From UKL13-2 sp040006575 (GTDB lineage Bacteria; Pseudomonadota; Gammaproteobacteria; Burkholderiales; Usitatibacteraceae), in the NCBI GenBank assembly GCA_040006575.1, contig JBDTWS010000206.1:1-6000 (forward strand): DNA of 6,000 bases, given 5' to 3'. Numbering within the stretch: the first letter of the stretch is position 1; every line of letters begins with the position of its first letter. Under the pieces are notes generated by a model. It saw only the letters and a list, made by a program, of their open reading frames with translations. It was not told the DNA's origin and did not search any database. This document shows positions 1-5,011 of the stretch, in pieces. The position numbers and the translations under genes are program-made.

Positions 1-1
1 C

Positions 2-1462
2 TTCTCCATCGGTGTCTCGCACGCGGTGCAGATGACCAAGACGTGGGAACGCGAGATGGTGCACGGCGCCGATAGCCTCACCGCCGCCAAGCACGCGTTC
101 GCCGCGATTTTCATTCCCGGCACGCTGGCGCTGCTGACCAATGTGCTGGGCTTCGCCGTCATCATGCTGATCCCCATCGACATCGTGCGCGAGCTGGGCA
201 TCACCGCGTCGCTCGGCGTGGCATGGATGATCATCACCAACAAGATGCTGCTGCCCATCCTGCTGTCGTATTCCTCGATTTCAAAAAATGCCGTCACCGG
301 CGAAATGAAACAGGAAAGCCGTGCCGATGCCATCTGGCATGTCGCTTCGCAATGCGTGCATCGCAAGCGCGCCGTGGTGATCATTGCCATTTCGCTGGTG
401 GTGCTGGCCGGTGGTTTGTACAAGGCGCATGACCTCAAGGTCGGCGATTACGGCCAGGGCGTGCCGGAGCTGCGCCAGGAATCGCGCTACAACCAGGACA
501 ACGCGATGATCGTGCAGAAATTCGCGATCGGTGTGAATACGCTGGGCGTGGTGGCGCAAACCAAGGGCGTCTCGGGCGCATGTACCAACTACGACGTCAT
601 GACCACCATCGAGCGCTTCGACTGGTACATGCAAAACGTCGAAGGCACGCAATCGGTGATCTCGCTGCCCGGTGCCGCGCGCGTCATGAATGCCGGCTAC
701 AACGAAGGCAACCTGCGCTGGCGCCAGCTGCCGCGCGATCCGCAGGTGATGGCGCAGAGTGTGACGCCGATCAACACCGACACGGGCCTGCTGAATCCGG
801 ATTGCTCGGCCATGCAGGTGCTGATCAACACAACGGACCAGCAAGGCGAAACCATCAAGCGCCTGGTGAGTGAAGTAAAGAATTTCGCCAAGGAAGCCAA
901 CAGCGACAAGCTTGAATTCAAGTTGGCCACCGGCAACGTTGGCGTGATGGCCGCGACCAACGAAGCCGTCGACAAGGCGCGCTGGGAAATGAACTACGCC
1001 ATCTTCGGCGCGCTGTTCCTGATGTGCATGATCACCTTCCGCAGCCTGCGCGCGACCATCTGCATCCTGGTGCCGCTGGCGCTGGTGTCGGTGCTGTGCG
1101 AAGCGCTGATGCCGATGCTGGGAATCGGTTTGAAAGTTTCCACGCTGCCGGTGATTGCTCTGGGCGTCGGTGTGGGTGTGGATTACGGTATCTACCTCTA
1201 CGACCGCATCGAGATTCACCTGGAAGAAGGTCACGATTTGGCGCAGGCGTTTTTTGAAGCGTTGCGCGAGCGCGGCACGGCGATGATTTTCACGGCGGTG
1301 ACGATGACACTGGGTGTGGCGACATGGGCATTCTCCGCGCTGAAATTCCAGGCGGACATGGGCATCCTGCTGGCGTTCATGTTCTTCCTGAACATGCTGG
1401 GCGCGATCTTCCTGTTGCCGGCGATGGCGGCGTTCCTGTTGAAGGCGCATAAGAAAGCATAG
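2..1462 (+). CDS. RND-superfamily exporter (COG1033/MMPL-like), C-terminal part, 5' truncated by window edge
   Basis: This is the C-terminal half of a large inner-membrane transporter of the RND superfamily, which uses the proton gradient to export hydrophobic or amphipathic substrates; the substrate is unknown. The frame is open from base 2 (FSIGVSHAVQMTK), so the GTG at 26 is internal and the gene starts upstream of the window. In codons counted from base 2, a membrane hairpin lies at about 36-88, a cytoplasmic loop at 90-121, a membrane segment at about 123-140, a periplasmic domain at about 141-330, and five further membrane segments at about 331-480. The segment with GVGVDYGIYLYDRI (about 389-402) carries the Asp typical of this RND group. 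The periplasmic domain has NEGNLRWR and two cysteines (about 194 and 268), which I recall as typical of COG1033 proteins. The gene ends with TAG, and a strong terminator follows 14 bases later. The family call is confident; the substrate cannot be read from the sequence. Confidence 0.9.
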   Translation, partial: FSIGVSHAVQMTKTWEREMVHGADSLTAAKHAFAAIFIPGTLALLTNVLGFAVIMLIPIDIVRELGITASLGVAWMIITNKMLLPILLSYSSISKNAVTGEMKQESRADAIWHVASQCVHRKRAVVIIAISLVVLAGGLYKAHDLKVGDYGQGVPELRQESRYNQDNAMIVQKFAIGVNTLGVVAQTKGVSGACTNYDVMTTIERFDWYMQNVEGTQSVISLPGAARVMNAGYNEGNLRWRQLPRDPQVMAQSVTPINTDTGLLNPDCSAMQVLINTTDQQGETIKRLVSEVKNFAKEANSDKLEFKLATGNVGVMAATNEAVDKARWEMNYAIFGALFLMCMITFRSLRATICILVPLALVSVLCEALMPMLGIGLKVSTLPVIALGVGVGVDYGIYLYDRIEIHLEEGHDLAQAFFEALRERGTAMIFTAVTMTLGVATWAFSALKFQADMGILLAFMFFLNMLGAIFLLPAMAAFLLKAHKKA

Positions 1463-1476
1463 GAAGCAGGCAACTT

Positions 1477-1506
1477 AAAAAAGCGCCTGTCCGCAGGCGC
1501 TTTTTT
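1477..1506 (+). terminator. Strong intrinsic terminator after the RND gene (potentially bidirectional)
   Basis: A perfect 7-bp GC-rich stem, gcgcctg (1483-1489) with caggcgc (1494-1500), closes a tccg tetraloop. Six A's lie upstream and six T's downstream, so the stem can extend to 13 bp and the element could terminate on either strand. It begins 14 bases after the RND stop codon and ends only 22 bases before the ATG of the next gene. Confidence 0.9.
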
Positions 1507-1528
1507 ATTTCAACGATAGGAAATAATC

Positions 1529-1924
1529 ATGAATGGAACCGCGCGCCGCCTGATTGTCACGGGAGCAGTGCTGGCATTTCTCGGCGTTGCACTGGGCGCG
1601 TTTGGCGCGCATGCGCTGAAGACGCGCATCGAACCCGAACTGTTGTCCGCGTACCAGACAGGTGTGCAGTATCACCTGGTGCATGCGCTCGGCGTCATTC
1701 TGGTTGGCGTGCTGGTCCAAGTGTTGCCGCCGGCAACGCGCGGATCGAAAGCACTCGTTGCGTCGGGCTGGACGATGATGATTGGGTTGATACTTTTCAG
1801 CGGCAGTCTTTATTTACTGGCGCTGAGTGGTGTGCGGTCGCTGGGAATTGTTACGCCGTTTGGGGGAATGGCGTTGTTGACGGCTTGGTTGATGTTGGTG
1901 GTGGGAATGATTAAATCGAGATGA
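1529..1924 (+). CDS. DUF423 family small membrane protein (YgdD-like)
   Basis: This is a 131-residue integral membrane protein of the DUF423 family, to which E. coli YgdD belongs. The biochemical role is unknown. Four hydrophobic segments are visible at about residues 8-28, 48-66, 75-98 and 104-127. Family hallmarks are the N-terminal GAFGAHAL (residues 23-30), TGVQYHLVHALG (44-55), LFSGSLYLLAL (89-99) and TPFGG (109-113). The ATG is preceded by AGGA (1518-1521) at a 7-base spacing, and the length matches the family, so the start is well supported. The gene follows a strong terminator very closely and I found no convincing promoter in the gap, so its source of transcription is unclear. The last 120 or so bases are noticeably richer in T and in TTG leucine codons than the rest of the window. 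The next gene is convergent. Confidence 0.92.
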   Translation: MNGTARRLIVTGAVLAFLGVALGAFGAHALKTRIEPELLSAYQTGVQYHLVHALGVILVGVLVQVLPPATRGSKALVASGWTMMIGLILFSGSLYLLALSGVRSLGIVTPFGGMALLTAWLMLVVGMIKSR

Positions 1925-1934
1925 CAAAGTCAAG

Positions 1935-1982
1935 CGCTGGAGCGGCTTACCGGCCGAAAGTACCTGGAGAAGCGCTCCAGCG
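1935..1982. repeat. Inverted repeat, possible weak terminator of the DUF423 gene
   Basis: The arms cgctggagcg (1935-1944) and cgctccagcg (1973-1982) are perfectly complementary over 10 bp, with a 28-base loop, and pairing can be extended inward with a one-base bulge. It begins 10 bases after the DUF423 stop codon. No T-run follows, so it is a structured 3' end rather than a canonical terminator. Confidence 0.55.
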
Positions 1983-2011
1983 TTAGAGTTTCGACGTCGT
2001 ACCTATAGAAG

Positions 2012-2101
2012 CCGTCGTCCCCGCGAAGGCGGGGACCCAGTGGCGTTTGCTCGAGTTACGTGACGAACGCCACTGGGTCCCCGTCTACACGGGGACGACG
2101 G
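2012..2101. repeat. Long nested palindrome: two inverted copies of a REP-like hairpin
   Basis: Two 36-base arms (2012-2047 and 2066-2101) are inverted copies of each other, matching at 33 of 36 positions and separated by 18 bases. Each arm also contains its own 8-bp hairpin: 2017-2024 with 2029-2036 (loop gaag), and 2077-2084 with 2089-2096 (loop ctac). The element can therefore fold either as one long hairpin or as two short ones. It sits in the gap between two convergent genes, a usual site for dispersed bacterial palindromes, and could act as a bidirectional transcription stop. The sequence style (gtccccgcgaaggcgggg) resembles dispersed intergenic repeats that I recall from proteobacterial genomes, especially Xanthomonadales. 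That identification is from memory, and copy number cannot be judged from one window. Confidence 0.85.
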
Positions 2102-2124
2102 TGCGAATTTAAACGGGAGCGCGT

Positions 2125-2937
2125 TTACGCGGGCAGCGTCACCTCATCCCCGACCCGCACCATCGCCAACTTCACCGGCACCAGGTTCATCCCGAACAAA
2201 ACCCCATCTTCCGAATCCCGATACGTCCCCAGCGTCTGCAACGGCTCCGGCCCGCGCACTTCACCGCTCGCCTGATCCGTCGTCGTCACCTGGCATCTTG
2301 CGCACGGCTTCACCGCGCGAAATACTGCATCACCCACACGAATCTCACCCAGCTTGTCTTCGGCATACGCATCACAACCACTGATCACCAGATTCGGCCG
2401 GAAGCGATTCATCGCCAGCGCCGGCGAACCCGTCGCCGTCATGCGCGCATTCAAATCCGCGAGGGAGGCTTCCGAAATCACCAGCAGCGGATAGCCGTCG
2501 GCAAAACTGACAATCTCGCCATTCTTCGCAAACTCCGGATTGGCTTTCCGCTCACTCGAATCCGGCATGTACACCAGCCGCGCATCGAAGCCCAGATATT
2601 CCGAAAGCCACGCGTTCGCCTCCGCCGACACCTCATGCGCCAGCACATGGCTGCGCCAGATGCGCACCATGCGCGAAGGCAGTTCGGGCGGTTCGGCCGG
2701 CAACACCAGCGGCTCCATGTCCGGCGCGGCAAACGTCACCTCGCCATTTTCAATTTCCATCCACACCGTCGCCATCTTCGGGCACTCGCGCTGGGTGACG
2801 AAGGTATCGTTGTTGTCGACCACCAGGAAGCGCCGGTCGTACTGCAAACCGCGGGTGGTGACAAGCGATTCGGCCAGTGTGAGACCACCCAGGCCTTTTA
2901 CGGGATAAACGTGGATATGCGTGAGATGAATGGACAT
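2125..2937 (-). CDS. MOSC-domain protein (YcbX/mARC-like, without ferredoxin domain)
   Basis: This is a 270-residue protein with an N-terminal MOSC beta-barrel domain (about residues 3-125, HIHVYPVKGLGG and GLQYDRRFLVV) and a C-terminal MOSC domain (about 145-268). MOSC proteins bind the sulfurated molybdenum cofactor. Relatives such as YcbX and mARC reduce N-hydroxylated compounds. Visible hallmarks are NRFRPNLVISG (177-187) and KPCARCQVTTTD (210-221), which holds Cys212 and Cys215. The conserved cysteine of this motif ligates molybdenum in mARC. E. coli YcbX is about 100 residues longer because of a C-terminal 2Fe-2S ferredoxin domain. That domain is absent here, so reduction would need a separate electron donor. 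I chose the ATG at 2937 (MSIHLTHIHVYPVK) because family members usually begin a few residues before the YPVK motif. A TTG four codons upstream (2949) is possible, and neither start has a clear ribosome-binding site. The gene is divergent from the SPFH gene and convergent with DUF423. Confidence 0.9.
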   Translation of the reverse strand: MSIHLTHIHVYPVKGLGGLTLAESLVTTRGLQYDRRFLVVDNNDTFVTQRECPKMATVWMEIENGEVTFAAPDMEPLVLPAEPPELPSRMVRIWRSHVLAHEVSAEANAWLSEYLGFDARLVYMPDSSERKANPEFAKNGEIVSFADGYPLLVISEASLADLNARMTATGSPALAMNRFRPNLVISGCDAYAEDKLGEIRVGDAVFRAVKPCARCQVTTTDQASGEVRGPEPLQTLGTYRDSEDGVLFGMNLVPVKLAMVRVGDEVTLPA

Positions 2938-3004
2938 GATATTGGTCAATTTTCGTGATAACGTGTTGCCGCACTGCAGACAGTATAGCGGTGCATTCTC
3001 TTGG

Positions 3005-3032
3005 TTGATTTTCCCTGCAGCACGCGTAATAC
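3005..3032 (+). promoter_or_regulatory. Weak candidate sigma-70 promoter for the SPFH gene
   Basis: A TTGATT (3005-3010) lies 16 bases before TAATAC (3027-3032) in the 211-base divergent region. The match is partial (4/6 and 3/6). Downstream leader features are a direct repeat GCATCAC (3035-3041 and 3046-3052) and the palindromes acacgtgt (3051-3058) and ctacgtag (3110-3117). For the opposite strand, a TATACT -10-like box lies at 2982-2987 (complement), without a good -35, and might serve the MOSC gene. Nothing else is evident in this gap. Confidence 0.25.
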
Positions 3033-3148
3033 AAGCATCACGCGCGCATCACACGTGTAACAACGCTCCCTCACTCTCAAGAGCGAAAACAGGGTAAGTC
3101 AGTCAAGTTCTACGTAGTTAAGCCTCTTCCTTATGGGAGCTCTACAAC

Positions 3149-4276
3149 ATGGTTGATCTCTGGAAAAAACTCACCGGTGAGTTAATCGACATCATCGAAT
3201 GGCTCGATGATTCGAACAACACACTCGTCTACCGCTTCGAGCGGATGAACAATGAAATCAAGTACGGTGCCAAGCTCACCGTGCGCGAGGGTCAGATGGC
3301 GGTCTTCATCAATGAAGGCCAGCTGGCGGACGTGTACAAGCCCGGCATGTACACGCTGACGACGCAGAACATGCCGATCCTTTCCACGCTGAAAGGCTGG
3401 AAGTACGGCTTTGAATCGCCGTTCAAGGCGGAAGTGTATTTCGTCTCGACGCGCAAATTCACCGACCTGAAATGGGGCACGCCCGGACCCGCAACGATGC
3501 GCGACAGCGAATTCGGCATCGTCCGCGCCACCGCATTCGGCATCTACACGATTCGCGTAAAAGATCCCGGCATCTTCATCAAGGATATCTCGGGCACCGA
3601 AGGCCGCTTCACCACCGACGCCATCCAGGAAAACCTGCGCGGCAAGATCGGTCTGCGCATCAAGGAAGTCATGCCAGAACTCGGCCTGTCGATCATCGAT
3701 CTCGAAGCCAAGGTCTCGATCATCGGCGGCATGCTGCGCGAACGCATCGGCCCGGATTTTGAAGGCATGGGACTCGAGTTGTGCGAAGTGCAAGTGCAGG
3801 ACATTGGCCTGCCTGAAGAAGTGGAAAAGGCCATCGACAAACGCGGCGCCATCGCCGCCGTCGGCAACCTGCAGGCGTACACGCAATACGAAACCGCCAG
3901 CGCGATTCGCGATGCGGCGACCACGCCGAACAGCGCAGCAGGCGCCGGTATGGGGCTGGGTGCAGGCTTTGCGATGGGTGGCGCCATGGCCGGCCAGATG
4001 GGTGCCGCGATGAATGCCGGCGCTGCAGGCATGGGCGGTGGTGGCAGCGGCGGTCCTCCGCCATTGCCGTTGGCCATCGCTTTCCACGTCGCCAATAACG
4101 GCCAGCAGTCCGGCCCGTTCGACATGATCGCGCTGCAATCGCAGGCCACCGGCGGCACGCTGAAACGCGATTCGCTGGTGTGGAAATCCGGCATGGCGCA
4201 GTGGATGAAGGCCGGCGAAGTGAGCGAATTGTCGGGGCTGTTCTCCGGCTCGCCGCCACCGTTGCCGCCCGGCTGA
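3149..4276 (+). CDS. SPFH-domain protein of the YdjI family with C-terminal GYF_2 (DUF4339) domain
   Basis: This 375-residue protein belongs to the YdjI/COG4260 branch of the SPFH (stomatin/prohibitin/flotillin) superfamily, whose members form membrane-associated scaffolds. The SPFH domain covers about residues 40-235: REGQMAVFINEGQL (46-59), the KPGMYTL turn (64-70), KWGTPGPATMRDSEFG (108-123), the helical NLRGKIGLRIKEVMPELG stretch (162-179) and DIGLPEEVEKAIDKR (218-232). A Gly/Ala/Met-rich linker (262-302) with no charged residue follows. A GYF_2 domain comes next (about 311-365: FHVANNGQQSGPF, then WKSGMAQWMKAGEV), flanked by PPPLP (303-307) and a C-terminal PPPLPPG (369-375). B. subtilis YdjI instead ends in a zinc ribbon. 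No signal peptide or membrane helix is seen, so membrane binding would be peripheral or through a partner. The start is backed by GGGAG (3135-3139) at 9 bases. The zinc-ribbon protein downstream is its likely partner. The family call is firm; its role in envelope stress is inferred from YdjI. Confidence 0.9.
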   Translation: MVDLWKKLTGELIDIIEWLDDSNNTLVYRFERMNNEIKYGAKLTVREGQMAVFINEGQLADVYKPGMYTLTTQNMPILSTLKGWKYGFESPFKAEVYFVSTRKFTDLKWGTPGPATMRDSEFGIVRATAFGIYTIRVKDPGIFIKDISGTEGRFTTDAIQENLRGKIGLRIKEVMPELGLSIIDLEAKVSIIGGMLRERIGPDFEGMGLELCEVQVQDIGLPEEVEKAIDKRGAIAAVGNLQAYTQYETASAIRDAATTPNSAAGAGMGLGAGFAMGGAMAGQMGAAMNAGAAGMGGGGSGGPPPLPLAIAFHVANNGQQSGPFDMIALQSQATGGTLKRDSLVWKSGMAQWMKAGEVSELSGLFSGSPPPLPPG

Positions 4277-4303
4277 TCGCCGCCCGGGATATAGTCCGTA
4301 GGG

Positions 4304-4336
4304 CCGTTCCTCTCCTGCTTCCCAGGAGAGGAACGG
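4304..4336 (+). terminator. Perfect 14-bp stem-loop between the SPFH and GNAT genes (terminator-like, no T-run)
   Basis: The arms ccgttcctctcctg (4304-4317) and caggagaggaacgg (4323-4336) pair perfectly around a 5-base loop (cttcc). It starts 27 bases after the SPFH stop codon and ends 78 bases before the GNAT start. There is no T-run on either side, so intrinsic termination is uncertain. It may instead mark the 3' end of the SPFH transcript, stabilise it, or be a small intergenic repeat. Confidence 0.5.
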
Positions 4337-4414
4337 TGCTATCCACGCTATGCATTCCCGTTGCCTCCAGATTGTTCCAGCGTTCCAACCTCTCCGCAGA
4401 TTGAGAGACCTGCC

Positions 4415-4912
4415 ATGACGATCACCATCCGCGCCGCCGAGCCCGAAGACTTCGAAGCTATCCGCGAAGTCATGTCACAGCCGCTCGCGCAAAAGTACAC
4501 GCTGCAATTGCCGTTCCCATCGCTCGACATGTGGAAAAAACGAATGGCCAACATGCCGGAAGGCGATCACTCGCTGGTCGCCGAGATGGACGGCAAGATC
4601 GTCGGCAATTTCGGCCTGCACAGCCAGGCAAAATCAGCGCGCCGCCGCCACATCGGCTATGTCGGCATGTCGGTGCACGATGCATGGCACCGGCGCGGCG
4701 TGGGCGATGCCTTGCTAAGGGCCGGCATTGATCTCGGTGAAAACTGGCTGCAATACACCCGGCTCGAACTCACCGTATTCGTCGACAACGAGGGCGCGCT
4801 GGCGCTTTACAAAAAACACGGTTTCGAAATCGAAGGCACGTTGAGGCGCTACGGTTTCCGCGAAGGGAAATTTGTGGACGCGTACATGATGTCGCGCCTG
4901 AAACCGGTTTGA
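4415..4912 (+). CDS. yhhY: GNAT-family amino-acid N-acetyltransferase, YhhY-like
   Basis: This is a 165-residue cytoplasmic GNAT acetyltransferase that transfers acetyl from acetyl-CoA to an amine. It aligns along its length, from memory, with E. coli YhhY (also called AaaT, reported to acetylate amino acids such as phenylalanine and methionine). Shared features are the IRAAEPEDFEAIR start, TLQLPFPSLDMWKKR (29-43), NWLQYTRLELTVFVDN (110-125), ALYKKHGFEIEGT (130-142) and FVDAYMMSRLK (153-163). The acetyl-CoA pyrophosphate loop is HRRGVGDALL (92-101). The ATG at 4415 was chosen because the domain begins immediately and GAGAG (4403-4407) lies 7 bases upstream. A longer frame from a TTG at 4361 would add 18 unconserved residues. 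The gene lies between two genes of a likely membrane-scaffold pair but shows no functional tie to them. The family is firm; the exact substrate is not established, and the symbol indicates homology only. Confidence 0.88.
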   Translation: MTITIRAAEPEDFEAIREVMSQPLAQKYTLQLPFPSLDMWKKRMANMPEGDHSLVAEMDGKIVGNFGLHSQAKSARRRHIGYVGMSVHDAWHRRGVGDALLRAGIDLGENWLQYTRLELTVFVDNEGALALYKKHGFEIEGTLRRYGFREGKFVDAYMMSRLKPV

Positions 4913-5011
4913 TCACGTACCGGGCAGATCACTACCCAGTTTGATCCATTCATTTCCCCGCGCTCTGTTACTCGCATCCGCGCACGAAAACCCGCATCCC
5001 GAACGGTGACC

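Noticed and set aside
26..28. GTG at 26 as the start of the RND gene
   Set aside because: The frame is open upstream to the window edge with family-like sequence (FSIGVSH), and the remaining protein lacks the first half of an RND transporter. The gene must begin outside the window.
281..1450. Long open frame (389 codons) on the minus strand opposite the RND gene
   Set aside because: Its translation is His/Arg/Gln-rich with no recognisable domain, and it mirrors the codon pattern of a firmly identified RND transporter on the other strand. It is a GC-rich shadow frame.
1925..2124. Small RNA gene or CRISPR in the intergenic repeats
   Set aside because: There are only inverted repeats, no regularly spaced direct repeats, and no promoter plus terminator pair that would support a discrete RNA gene.
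3003..3018. Possible sigma-54 promoter (GG...GC), attractive because Psp-type stress genes can use sigma-54
   Set aside because: The spacing between GG (3003-3004) and GC (3017-3018) is 12 bases instead of the required 10, and the flanking bases do not fit the consensus.
3182..4138. Long open frame (318 codons) on the minus strand opposite the SPFH gene
   Set aside because: The composition is typical of an antisense shadow. The plus strand encodes a clear SPFH plus GYF_2 protein with a good ribosome-binding site.
4361..4414. N-terminal extension of the GNAT protein from a TTG codon at 4361
   Set aside because: The added residues resemble no acetyltransferase, and the ATG at 4415 has a ribosome-binding site and matches the start of YhhY.
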